From positions 1,136,729-1,200,728 of the forward strand of contig NZ_JAGXFD010000001.1 in the NCBI RefSeq assembly GCF_020148005.1: a DNA stretch of 64,000 nucleotides, given 5' to 3'. Below the pieces are notes generated by a model. That model ran no database searches. It had not been told where the DNA came from and saw only the letters and a program-made list of their open reading frames with translations. The stretch comes from Modicisalibacter tunisiensis (GTDB lineage Bacteria > Pseudomonadota > Gammaproteobacteria > Pseudomonadales > Halomonadaceae). Of this stretch, positions 1-10,452 are shown in pieces. Made by a program: the position numbers and the translations under genes. Position 1 is the first letter of the stretch; the number at the start of each line of letters is the position of its first letter.

Positions 1-1871
1 GCGCATGGAGAACCGATCCCCGCAGGCGCGGGGATAACCCGCCCGACGGCACATTCGTGTCGCGTTCCTGCGGCCGATCCCCGCAGGCGCGGGGATAACC
101 CGATCAAGAAGTGCTTGCGGCTGGCGCAGTCGAGCCGATCCCCGCAGGCGCGGGGATAACCCGACCCGGCGCTTTGGCCGGGTCGTGGTGGATGCCCGAT
201 CCCCGCAGGCGCGGGGATAACCCGTCCCAGACGATCTGCTCCCAGGTGGTCAGCGGCCGATCCCCGCAGGCGCGGGGATAACCCGATGCTGGCGACGTTG
301 AAGCCGGCGCCGCGCGCCCGATCCCCGCAGGCGCGGGGATAACCCGGCCGTGTCGATGCAATTCCTGGTCTGCCTCGGCCGATCCCCGCAGGCGCGGGGA
401 TAACCCGGTCGGCGCCTTCCCCGAGCTGACCACCAGGGCCCGATCCCCGCAGGCGCGGGGATAACCCGGGGCCATCGGCAAACATCCCGCGCGTATGCTC
501 CCGATCCCCGCAGGCGCGGGGATAACCCGCACCGCCGCGGCGTCGAAATAGACCGACCGCCCCGATCCCCGCAGGCGCGGGGATAACCCGCATCCCGGCC
601 GCTGGCTGGGCACCGGCAACCGCCGATCCCCGCAGGCGCGGGGATAACCCGCCCGCAAACCCCCTCGACTTGGCCATCGTGCCCCGATCCCCGCAGGCGC
701 GGGGATAACCCCCGCGCGAGCTGGTGGCGGTGGTGCGCACGGTCCCGATCCCCGCAGGCGCGGGGATAACCCGGACGCCGCCTTGATCGACCTGCGCAAC
801 CGCTACCGATCCCCGCAGGCGCGGGGATAACCCGCGACATGCAAGGCGCCCAATGACGTCGCTCAGCCGATCCCCGCAGGCGCGGGGATAACCCGACGAG
901 CGGCATGCACCCCGAGGACCTGATCATCCGATCCCCGCAGGCGCGGGGATAACCCGCCGATCCCTGTCATGAGGGCGGAGACCACGACCCGATCCCCGCA
1001 GGCGCGGGGATAACCCGGCGTCGCGTCCCGGTTTCATCACCACCGCCCACCGATCCCCGCAGGCGCGGGGATAACCCGTTTCTTCACGGTGCCGAGGTGC
1101 TGGAGATCGACCGATCCCCGCAGGCGCGGGGATAACCCGCCCAGCGCCGAGCCCGCGAGTACGTCGACGAGCCGATCCCCGCAGGCGCGGGGATAACCCG
1201 CCCAGGTCCTCCAGGGGCGGCACCGGCGTGTACCGATCCCCGCAGGCGCGGGGATAACCCGGCCGAAAAGGACACGAAAACCGGCTCTCATTACCGATCC
1301 CCGCAGGCGCGGGGATAACCCGTTGACCCCGCGGCTGACCGGGGCGATGGTCCACCGATCCCCGCAGGCGCGGGGATAACCCGATCGTCCTCGCCGGCAG
1401 CGGCGACAACGCCAACCGATCCCCGCAGGCGCGGGGATAACCCGCGCCGACGTTCCTTGGCCTCCAGCCGGGCGAGCCGATCCCCGCAGGCGCGGGGATA
1501 ACCCGCGCACCCGCCGGCTGACGCTGATCGCCAACCGCCGATCCCCGCAGGCGCGGGGATAACCCCGCACGGGCAGCCTTGGCAGCATCCTTGATCGCCC
1601 GATCCCCGCAGGCGCGGGGATAACCCGTCCACATACCAGCGCGTCGCCAAGCACCGCGCCCGATCCCCGCAGGCGCGGGGATAACCCGCCGAGAGCGCCC
1701 GGGCGGCTGAAGCGAATGCCCCGATCCCCGCAGGCGCGGGGATAACCCGTCGTCGCGGATTTCCGGGAGCTTGGCGCCGACCCGATCCCCGCAGGCGCGG
1801 GGATAACCCGTCGACCAGGTCGAACCGGTTGGCCAGGTCGTCCCGATCCCCGCAGGCGCGGGGATAACCCG

Positions 1872-2025
1872 CGGATGATGTCATTGCCGTGTTCTGTCAG
1901 GAACCGATCCCCGCAGGCGCGGGGATAACCCGTGCCGGGCCTCGAGGCGACGATCCTGATGGAGCCGATCCCCGCAGGCGCGGGGATAACCCGGGGTTCG
2001 CCGCAGCCCGAGAGATGAAGAACGG
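1872..2025 (+). repeat. Three-spacer block, copy 1 of an intra-array duplication
   Basis: Spacers at 1872–1903, 1933–1964 and 1994–2025, with their two internal repeats, are identical to the block at 6270–6423. The spacers before and after the block differ between copies, so exactly three spacers were copied, presumably by recombination between repeats. Confidence 0.95.
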
Positions 2026-5000
2026 CCGATCCCCGCAGGCGCGGGGATAACCCGGGCTCAGAATAGGTGGCCAGCTTGTCGTTACTCCGATCCCCGCAGG
2101 CGCGGGGATAACCCAGCATCTCATTCGTGCTGACCGAGGCGCTGCGCCCCGATCCCCGCAGGCGCGGGGATAACCCGCAGATCAGCGGCATCGCGGCGCT
2201 GTTCCAGGATCCGATCCCCGCAGGCGCGGGGATAACCCGGTATTCGAGGCCCGGTCGGCGTCATCGACGATCCGATCCCCGCAGGCGCGGGGATAACCCG
2301 TCGCGGTTACTCGTGACGGGCAGCTGTGGCGCCCGATCCCCGCAGGCGCGGGGATAACCCGCCAGGGTGCCATCGATCGGATCCTCGACAAGTCCGATCC
2401 CCGCAGGCGCGGGGATAACCCGACATCGGCCTGCCCCTCCTTGTCGACGTTAAACCGATCCCCGCAGGCGCGGGGATAACCCGCCGGTGACGACCCCGGC
2501 GGATTGACGGTCGATCCGATCCCCGCAGGCGCGGGGATAACCCGGCCGTGCGCGCCGGGCTGGTCAGGGCAGTGTCCCGATCCCCGCAGGCGCGGGGATA
2601 ACCCGGTCTGGCCTCCATGTTCATGGCGTCGCGGCCGCCGATCCCCGCAGGCGCGGGGATAACCCGTACCTCGCCCGTCACCCACTTCCGAAAAGGTTTC
2701 CGATCCCCGCAGGCGCGGGGATAACCCGCGCGAGTGTTGCCGCACATAGACCGCTTGGCTCCGATCCCCGCAGGCGCGGGGATAACCCGTGGCAGAAGCC
2801 GGGGCCGGGCTGCTCGACAGCCCGATCCCCGCAGGCGCGGGGATAACCCGACCGGCCACGCAGATCTCGCGTGGGCGACGATCCGATCCCCGCAGGCGCG
2901 GGGATAACCCGCGCACGCGGACGTTGTCGGCGGTGCCCATCAGCCGATCCCCGCAGGCGCGGGGATAACCCGACGATGGCCAAGTCGGCCATCGCCTCTT
3001 CCACCCGATCCCCGCAGGCGCGGGGATAACCCGGAATAACACGCCCAGTCGTCCTAGCAACTGCCCCGATCCCCGCAGGCGCGGGGATAACCCGAACACG
3101 CCAGATGGTGCGCAAAGTCTTGCCAGCCGATCCCCGCAGGCGCGGGGATAACCCGGACGGCCTTGACCTGCTTCGCGTAGCGATACCCCGATCCCCGCAG
3201 GCGCGGGGATAACCCGACCCCCAGGCAGTCATCCATGGTCGAGTAACCCCGATCCCCGCAGGCGCGGGGATAACCCGCTGCTGCGCGGTCGCTCCCTGGT
3301 CTACCTCGACCGATCCCCGCAGGCGCGGGGATAACCCGGCGCGCAGCTGCTGGAGGATCGGCACCATGGCCCGATCCCCGCAGGCGCGGGGATAACCCGG
3401 TCGGTCGTTCTATGTCGGCAAGCAGGCGGGTCCGATCCCCGCAGGCGCGGGGATAACCCGGGGGCCGCTCGCGGTCTGGATCTCGCGTTGAACCGATCCC
3501 CGCAGGCGCGGGGATAACCCGGTCGCCGTAATCCCCTGCACCGCCAACGCCAGCCGATCCCCGCAGGCGCGGGGATAACCCGTATCAATATCACCTACAA
3601 CTATGCGCCGCACTCCGATCCCCGCAGGCGCGGGGATAACCCAGGCGAATCGCGAGGTCCACCTATTCAGCGGCCCCGATCCCCGCAGGCGCGGGGATAA
3701 CCCGAGCTGGTTGGAGTTGGTCAGGGCGTTGTCGAACCGATCCCCGCAGGCGCGGGGATAACCCGCCCGGCAGTTCGCCGTAGGTGGCGATGTACAGCCG
3801 ATCCCCGCAGGCGCGGGGATAACCCGCCGGAGATCAGCACCGGCCCCCGCATCATCCCCCGATCCCCGCAGGCGCGGGGATAACCCGGAATTGTCAGGAA
3901 ACACCAATAATGCAGGAATCCGATCCCCGCAGGCGCGGGGATAACCCGGACGCCGCCGAGGTCTACGGCTTCACCGGGCACCGATCCCCGCAGGCGCGGG
4001 GATAACCCGTCGGGGTGGTGGTCGCTCCACTGAATGGTCGGCCGATCCCCGCAGGCGCGGGGATAACCCGGTCCAGGCCAACGCCTACAACCCCAACGCT
4101 GTCCGATCCCCGCAGGCGCGGGGATAACCCGGGGGCACGACAGAACGAGATGGTGTTGAACAACCGATCCCCGCAGGCGCGGGGATAACCCGGCTTCCTG
4201 GCTCTGTCGCGCCTCAGCGATCGACCGATCCCCGCAGGCGCGGGGATAACCCGCTGTGACCCGAATCCGCGAGCAGTACCAAGGACCGATCCCCGCAGGC
4301 GCGGGGATAACCCGAAATCCTCGAACGTTTGGCTGAGCGGCACCTGCCCGATCCCCGCAGGCGCGGGGATAACCCGCACTGGGTGACGCCGGATTCTCTG
4401 GCGCTGCCCCGATCCCCGCAGGCGCGGGGATAACCCGCACTGGTTCACCACCAACGACGGCGGCGGCAACCGATCCCCGCAGGCGCGGGGATAACCCGAT
4501 CAGTCGGGTGGTGTGGTGCTGCCCGGTCTCCCGATCCCCGCAGGCGCGGGGATAACCCGCCAGGGCGTGGTACAGCTCGCTCACCTCGGGCCCGATCCCC
4601 GCAGGCGCGGGGATAACCCGATCATCGTGCCGCGTACCGGCGGTGTCGGCTCCCGATCCCCGCAGGCGCGGGGATAACCCGTGCTTGCTGTAGTGGGCCG
4701 CCTTTTCGAGTAACCGATCCCCGCAGGCGCGGGGATAACCCGCAGGTCATGCATTTTGTTGAGACGTTCGATATCCGATCCCCGCAGGCGCGGGGATATC
4801 CCGGTTCTCCATGAGCGCGACGAGGCGAAGGGTGTCCGATCCCCGCAGGCGCGGGGATAACCCGCCCAGCCGATCCGCTTGATCGGCGACCCAGCGCCGA
4901 TCCCCGCAGGCGCGGGGATAACCCGTACCCTCGCTGGGTCTCGGATGCCTTGCGCTCCCGATCCCCGCAGGCGCGGGGATAACCCGGCCGGCAAGTAATG

Positions 5001-6269
5001 CTCGGCGACGACGACTGGCCGATCCCCGCAGGCGCGGGGATAACCCGGACGCCCGCTGCCTGAACGACATCCTGGCGGACCGATCCCCGCAGGCGCGGGG
5101 ATAACCCGCTCACCGGCGATAACCCGGTTATCGTCCTCATCCGATCCCCGCAGGCGCGGGGATAACCCATTCCCGCTCCTCCTCACATCGACCCGTCATG
5201 CCCGATCCCCGCAGGCGCGGGGATAACCCGTTCATCCGCACCAAGAATCGGCTGGTCTGGTACCGATCCCCGCAGGCGCGGGGATAACCCGGCTTTTGTG
5301 CCTGTACTTCGACGACATCGAAACCGATCCCCGCAGGCGCGGGGATAACCCGCCACCGCTCGTTGTTCAGGTACGTGGTCGGGTCCGATCCCCGCAGGCG
5401 CGGGGATAACCCAGAGATTCACGACATGCTGCTGGACATCATGGAGCCGATCCCCGCAGGCGCGGGGATAACCCGGTCGTGGACATCCCGCGACAGCTTC
5501 AGATCGACCGATCCCCGCAGGCGCGGGGATAACCCGCAGGCGCTGATGACGATCGTGGACGATGCCCACCGATCCCCGCAGGCGCGGGGATAACCCGGTT
5601 GCCTGCTGTTGCCGTTTGTTGCCTGAGCGCCGATCCCCGCAGGCGCGGGGATAACCCGGCCGGCATTGATCGTCTCGATCAGGAAGATCGCCGATCCCCG
5701 CAGGCGCGGGGATAACCCGCCCGGTCATCTTGTGGACGGCTTGCTGTTTGCCCGATCCCCGCAGGCGCGGGGATAACCCGGCGCGCGCTCAGGCATGGGC
5801 GAAGCAGGTCGACCGATCCCCGCAGGCGCGGGGATAACCCGCCAACGTCTGGCCACCATTGCCGAGCGCTATGCCGATCCCCGCAGGCGCGGGGATAACC
5901 CGCCCTTCCCTTGGCTTCATAGTCGCTGGTTTCACCGATCCCCGCAGGCGCGGGGATAACCCGTCAGGGAAAAGCGAGGTCCGCAGGTGGAGGATCCGAT
6001 CCCCGCAGGCGCGGGGATAACCCGGAGCACCCAATTGGAGGGAGGGCCGCATGCCTGCCGATCCCCGCAGGCGCGGGGATAACCCGGCCGTGTAGACGCT
6101 CAGGAGCGCTCCGAGATCCCGATCCCCGCAGGCGCGGGGATAACCCCGCCGTCTTCCGACTGGAACTTCCCCGCCAACGCCGATCCCCGCAGGCGCGGGG
6201 ATAACCCGCCGGGGTGCTTGTAAGCCGACCGACCCCAACGCCGATCCCCGCAGGCGCGGGGATAACCCG

Positions 6270-6423
6270 CGGATGATGTCATTGCCGTGTTCTGTCAGGA
6301 ACCGATCCCCGCAGGCGCGGGGATAACCCGTGCCGGGCCTCGAGGCGACGATCCTGATGGAGCCGATCCCCGCAGGCGCGGGGATAACCCGGGGTTCGCC
6401 GCAGCCCGAGAGATGAAGAACGG
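6270..6423 (+). repeat. Three-spacer block, copy 2 of an intra-array duplication
   Basis: Identical over 154 bp to 1872–2025 and displaced by 4398 bp, which is 72 repeat-spacer units plus six bases. Being nearer the trailer, this may be the older location, but the direction of copying cannot be told from sequence alone. Confidence 0.95.
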
Positions 6424-8711
6424 CCGATCCCCGCAGGCGCGGGGATAACCCGCATTACCCGCCTGACCCACTCTAGGAGGATTGCCGATCCCCGCAGGCG
6501 CGGGGATAACCCGTAAAGCTCGACGCTCATGTCACTGGTCCGGACCCGATCCCCGCAGGCGCGGGGATAACCCGACGCGCACGCCCTGGTCTCGCAGGCA
6601 GCGCGCCCGATCCCCGCAGGCGCGGGGATAACCCGGCATCGGGACGCTGGCCGAGTGCCCGGTTGATCCGATCCCCGCAGGCGCGGGGATAACCCGCCAG
6701 GGATGCTCTACAACTTCAGCCCGGACCACCGATCCCCGCAGGCGCGGGGATAACCCGCCACCAGCGTGTAGTCGGCGGTACCGCTGTCCCCGATCCCCGC
6801 AGGCGCGGGGATAACCCGTCCTATGAGCAGGACGGCAAGGGGATGGAGGACCGATCCCCGCAGGCGCGGGGATAACCCGATTCTCAGCCGCGCTGACCAG
6901 CGTGAAAGCCCCCGATCCCCGCAGGCGCGGGGATAACCCGCTGGTCGACTGGATCCGCAACGACCAGCGCCACCGATCCCCGCAGGCGCGGGGATAACCC
7001 GGCCGCAAGTTCGCCCAGGGCGGGCTGTTCACCCCGATCCCCGCAGGCGCGGGGATAACCCGATTTCCGCCCATACGTAGTCGCCGCTCTGGGACCGATC
7101 CCCGCAGGCGCGGGGATAACCCTCAGGTAGTCCTGGCCGTGGCGCTTATCGATCTCCGATCCCCGCAGGCGCGGGGATAACCCGAAGGGGCGTTCGGTGG
7201 CCGAGTTCGAGCAGCTTACCGATCCCCGCAGGCGCGGGGATAACCCGGTGAAGCCCGGCACGCTTGTCGGGGCTAGGCGCCGATCCCCGCAGGCGCGGGG
7301 ATAACCCGGACTGGACGGCCTTCGCCGACGCCGCCGACGCCCGATCCCCGCAGGCGCGGGGATAACCCGGGCTTGCCGTTGACGTTGACGGTGTCGGACC
7401 CCCGATCCCCGCAGGCGCGGGGATAACCCGGCGTCCAGCTTGGTCTCCATGCGAGCCAGGGTCCGATCCCCGCAGGCGCGGGGATAACCCGCGCACTGGC
7501 GTCAGCTTCCAGACTGCGCACCTCCGATCCCCGCAGGCGCGGGGATAACCCGCACTTTTGGCGTATTGGCCCAGTAGGCTGGATCCGATCCCCGCAGGCG
7601 CGGGGATAACCCGCTGGTTGGCGAGAGACAACTCATCATGACCACCCGATCCCCGCAGGCGCGGGGATAACCCGCGATAGCCGGTCACGCGCAGCGTCCG
7701 GCCGGCCCGATCCCCGCAGGCGCGGGGATAACCCGCCGCCCGCGACGGTCAGCGACAGGTCGGTGAACCGATCCCCGCAGGCGCGGGGATAACCCGGATC
7801 AGGCCAAACGCCTGGAGCAGCTGGTCAGCCGATCCCCGCAGGCGCGGGGATAACCCGAACACGGTGAACCTATTCCATTTGGCGTTGGACCGATCCCCGC
7901 AGGCGCGGGGATAACCCGCAGCGACGCACATCTCGAAGGACGTCCGCCAGCCGATCCCCGCAGGCGCGGGGATAACCCGCTGTGGGATGGCATCAAGGGC
8001 GCTGCCGAGTGCCGATCCCCGCAGGCGCGGGGATAACCCGGCCGACGCTCAGGTGGGCTGGTCTGCTCTCGGCCGATCCCCGCAGGCGCGGGGATAACCC
8101 GGCTGTCGTGGTCGCCGCGGGGTGATTGCGGCTCCGATCCCCGCAGGCGCGGGGATAACCCGGACAGCGACGCCGCCAAGACTGGGCTCGAGACCCGATC
8201 CCCGCAGGCGCGGGGATAACCCGAAAGGAGAGCGACACGAGGCCCCCCGCGAAGCCCGATCCCCGCAGGCGCGGGGATAACCCGGCACTCCGCTGGCCGC
8301 GCCGTCGCCGGGTTCGCCGATCCCCGCAGGCGCGGGGATAACCCGGTGCGGGGTAGGCTTCCCCCGGTGCGGCGTCGCCGATCCCCGCAGGCGCGGGGAT
8401 AACCCGGCGTCGACGATCGCCTCGCGGGCGAAGTAGAACCGATCCCCGCAGGCGCGGGGATAACCCGGGTTCTGGCGCGAACTGGAGTTCAATGAGTGGC
8501 CGATCCCCGCAGGCGCGGGGATAACCCGCGCCTCGGCCTGGCCTTCAAGGCCATGGTGGACCGATCCCCGCAGGTGCGGGGATAAGCCGTACGGGTCGAT
8601 GAAGGCGCTGCCGCACGAGATCCGGTCCCCGCAGGCGCGGGGATAACCCGTGCATGGCGAAGCCCTGACCTGGTCGACCGGCCCGATCCCCGCAGGCGCG
8701 GGAATAACCCG

Positions 8712-8804
8712 AACACCCACCTGAGCCGCGAGGTTCGCGAGGTCCGATCCCCGCAGGCGCGGGGATAACCCGAACACCCATCTGAGCCGCGAGGTTCGCG
8801 AGGC
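8712..8804 (+). repeat. Two adjacent near-identical spacers at the trailer end
   Basis: Spacers 8712–8743 and 8773–8804 differ at two positions only (C at 8720 against T at 8781, and the last base T against C). They are separated by one repeat. A tandem duplication followed by mutation, or capture from two related targets, would both explain this. Confidence 0.9.
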
Positions 8805-8963
8805 CTGATCCCCGCAGATGCGGGGATAACCCGCTGCTGCGCAGCAAGGCGCGCAAGAACACCGCCCGGTCCCCGCAGGCGCGGGGATAATCGTTTGCGT
8901 TCGCTGCCGCCCAGACAGTCCAGAAAGCAGTTCCTGCTGTAGGAAAATACGTCTCGAGAATAC

Positions 8964-9000
8964 GAGCGTCTTTCCACACAGGGAAAAGACGCTCATTTTT
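8964..9000 (+). terminator. Rho-independent terminator closing the CRISPR array
   Basis: Stem arms GAGCGTCTTT (8964–8973) and AAAGACGCTC (8985–8994) pair perfectly over 10 bp around a short loop and are followed by ATTTTT. It points in the + direction, 70 bp after the last repeat, and would end the pre-crRNA transcript. The reverse orientation has no T tract. Confidence 0.88.
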
Positions 9001-9177
9001 CTATCCACGCCTGATCGGGGCGGGCGGTGTAGATGGTTGAGGGGCCGATCCTTTCGCAGACGTTTCGGTGGAATCGTCAGTGGCTTGCGTTCTGGTATTC
9101 AACCGTCGATCGATATGAGCGAGAAGCAGCAGTTGCAGGGCGAGGAAGCCGAAGCAGGTGGTGACACTGAGTGCCAT
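9001..9177 (-). CDS. Possible 58-aa single-pass membrane peptide
   Basis: The frame starting MALSVTTC carries one hydrophobic stretch around residues 8–21 (CFGFLALQLLLLAHI) and then a polar, Ser/Thr/Pro-rich tail. The ATG at 9177 has no convincing ribosome binding site, and the reading frame stays open upstream to 9348 with low-quality composition. The stop abuts the terminator of the CRISPR array. I do not recognise a family. It could be a real small membrane protein or a chance frame in GC-rich DNA. Confidence 0.3.
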   Translation of the reverse strand: MALSVTTCFGFLALQLLLLAHIDRRLNTRTQATDDSTETSAKGSAPQPSTPPAPIRRG

Positions 9178-9274
9178 GGGGGCGTACTCGAAAACGGCGG
9201 ATGCCGCTCGTGGAGTATAGCCGGTGCAGGGCGTTCGGCGAGGGCGGTCAGCCCGCCGGAGCGGGCTGCGGGGC

Positions 9275-9451
9275 TCAGTGTTCGTCGTTCTCGAAGCGCT
9301 CGGCGGCGCGCAGCGCTTCGTCCTGGGTGTCGTGCTCGGAGACGACATTCTCGTTGTCGGGCTGGCTCTCGTCGATCACGACCCAGCCGGTGATCTTCTC
9401 GTTCATGTCGCGGGCGGCGAATACCGGTTCCACACGGGCTTGTTTCTGCAT
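9275..9451 (-). CDS. Small acidic hypothetical protein, 58 aa
   Basis: This frame encodes a 58-residue protein starting MQKQARVEPV and ending ERFENDEH. A good ribosome binding site (AAGGAG, six bases before the ATG at 9451) supports the start. The protein is acidic, with a probable beta hairpin around residues 18–27 (NEKITGWVVI) and a C-terminal helix (DEALRAAERF). An inverted repeat AGCCCGC/GCGGGCT lies at 9250–9267 just downstream and may help termination. No function is recognised. It sits beside the metallothionein gene on the same strand, with about 57 bp between them, so the two may be cotranscribed. Confidence 0.6.
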   Translation of the reverse strand: MQKQARVEPVFAARDMNEKITGWVVIDESQPDNENVVSEHDTQDEALRAAERFENDEH

Positions 9452-9508
9452 GGTCGCTCCTTGGCCGGAAATGATGGGGGCGGTTTTCCTCTTTCGGTAC
9501 GTTTCGGC

Positions 9509-9712
9509 TCAGACGCCGTCGCGGGGTAGATCGCCGGCAGCCGGACGGTTGAGTTCGGTGCAGGGGCAGCCTTCGTGGACGCAGGACATGCCGTCGGGGT
9601 GACCGGCTGCGCAGGCCGAGCAGCAGAAGGCCTGGCCTTCGCTCATCGCGCTCTGCTCGCTGGTGACCTGGTGTTCGCAGCCCACGCAGGCGCAGGTTCC
9701 CAGATCGGCCAT
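9509..9712 (-). CDS. Bacterial metallothionein, 67 aa
   Basis: A cysteine-rich protein that would bind Zn, Cd or Cu in the cytoplasm. Nine cysteines are seen at residues 7, 9, 12, 30, 31, 34, 44, 49 and 51, in the order CACVGC, then FCCSACAAGHP, then a C-terminal GCPC. The CCxxCAxGHP segment is the hallmark of the SmtA/BmtA/PmtA family. In cyanobacterial and Pseudomonas members the first cluster is usually CxCxxCxC; here the last position of it is His (CEH). The start at 9712 has AGGAG seven bases upstream. The chain is longer than Pseudomonas PmtA because of an extra acidic tail after residue 52. Family assignment is firm; metal preference is not known. Confidence 0.9.
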   Translation of the reverse strand: MADLGTCACVGCEHQVTSEQSAMSEGQAFCCSACAAGHPDGMSCVHEGCPCTELNRPAAGDLPRDGV

Positions 9713-9960
9713 CGTTGTCTCCTGTTTGGCGGATTCACCAATCAAGGTAGTCAAGCCGCGGGGCGCTTTGCCAATCGATCGGGCAGCGTGTGGTAGGCGG
9801 CGAGCACCTCGCGAAAGGTGGCGCGACGAGGCTCTGAAATCGGGCGGCGTCGCGTCGCTGGCTCGAGTAACCAGCGACGCGCGACACAACAGACCGATGA
9901 AGCGCGGTGCGTCCGGCACCGCGTTTCAGCATGCGTCCTGACGGGGGCGGGTATCGAGTC
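9713..9960. other. Intergenic region with two inverted repeats
   Basis: No gene is supported here. An 11-bp perfect stem (CGCGTCGCTGG at 9851–9861, CCAGCGACGCG at 9871–9881) and an 8-bp stem (CGCGGTGC at 9903–9910, GCACCGCG at 9916–9923, followed by TTT) lie between the metallothionein gene and the next gene. The second could be a weak terminator on the + strand; the first has no T tract and could be an operator or RNA hairpin. Confidence 0.55.
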
Positions 9961-10269
9961 TCAGTTGTCGGCGTCGGGGGCGGCCGGCTGAAAGGCCCGC
10001 TTGTCGTCGGGCAGGCGCACCATGTCGCCAAGATTCAGCTCGCCGAGCGACTTCATGCGTTCGCCGCTGTCGGGGTCGATCAGCGCGACAACCTCGCCGA
10101 TGCTGGTGGCGTCGCGGTAGGCCTCGACGCGCACGCGCACGCTGACGCCGCGGTAGCGGCCGGTGAGGATGCTGCCGGGGTGGGGCTCGCCGTAGTCGTT
10201 GGGGTCCTTGGCGTAATGCGCGCTGACGCTGCCGGCGCCGGGGGAATCCCATTCGATGTGCTTGTGCAT
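9961..10269 (-). CDS. Hypothetical protein, 102 aa
   Basis: The protein starts MHKHIEWDSP; AGGAG lies eight bases before the ATG at 10269, which is why the longer upstream frame to 10332 was not used. It is soluble, rich in charged residues, with several probable beta strands in the middle (SVRVRVEAYRD, EVVALIDPDSGERM) and a disordered, Pro/Ala-rich C-terminus. No signal peptide or membrane segment is seen. I do not recognise a family. It is transcribed away from the DUF2231 gene at 10453, leaving a shared 183-bp promoter region. Confidence 0.65.
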   Translation of the reverse strand: MHKHIEWDSPGAGSVSAHYAKDPNDYGEPHPGSILTGRYRGVSVRVRVEAYRDATSIGEVVALIDPDSGERMKSLGELNLGDMVRLPDDKRAFQPAAPDADN

Positions 10270-10452
10270 GAAAATCTCCTGTTGCGGGATGAAGTTACCG
10301 TCAGGGTAGCGCGCCAGGCGTGGCTCGCCCATGGGGTGGCGGACATTCGGTCATTAAGCCAGTGTTAAGACGAATGCGCTGTGCTGGGGTAGCGAATTGA
10401 CGCTAACGGCGTGGCCGTCCGGCGGCCATGCCTCGGTAACGGGAGGTACCCG

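Larger units (their letters stand above)
1..8894 (+). CRISPR. Type I-E CRISPR array, about 146 repeats, left end outside window
   Basis: A 29-bp repeat starts at 13 and recurs every 61 or 62 bp until 8866–8894. The repeat has a hairpin with arms ATCCCCGC / GCGGGGAT and ends ATAACCCG, close to the E. coli type I-E repeat. Dividing the span by the period gives about 146 repeats and 145 spacers; eight extra bases of drift imply about eight 33-nt spacers among 32-nt ones. Bases 1–12 look like the tail of a spacer, so the array continues to the left. In the E. coli orientation the leader lies upstream of the strand ending GGGGATAA(A)CCG, that is to the left. The last six repeats (8561–8894) carry point changes, which marks the right side as the old trailer end. 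No cas gene is visible in the window. No protein is encoded here. Confidence 0.98.

Noticed and set aside
652-3004. Spacers at 652–683 and 2973–3004 share 15 bases in opposite orientation (ACGATGGCCAAGTCG)
   Set aside because: The shared part is short and at different offsets, so a common target cannot be claimed without a database search.
104-8977. Many long open frames across the CRISPR array, up to 384 codons on the minus strand
   Set aside because: They consist of the repeat read in three rotating frames because 61 is not a multiple of three; the repeat has no stop codon on the minus strand. No ribosome binding site, no domain. They are not proteins.
8895-9300. Possible CRISPR leader or cas genes at the right end of the array
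   Set aside because: The repeats decay here, the repeat orientation puts the leader on the left, and a terminator follows. No cas motif was found in any frame to 64000.
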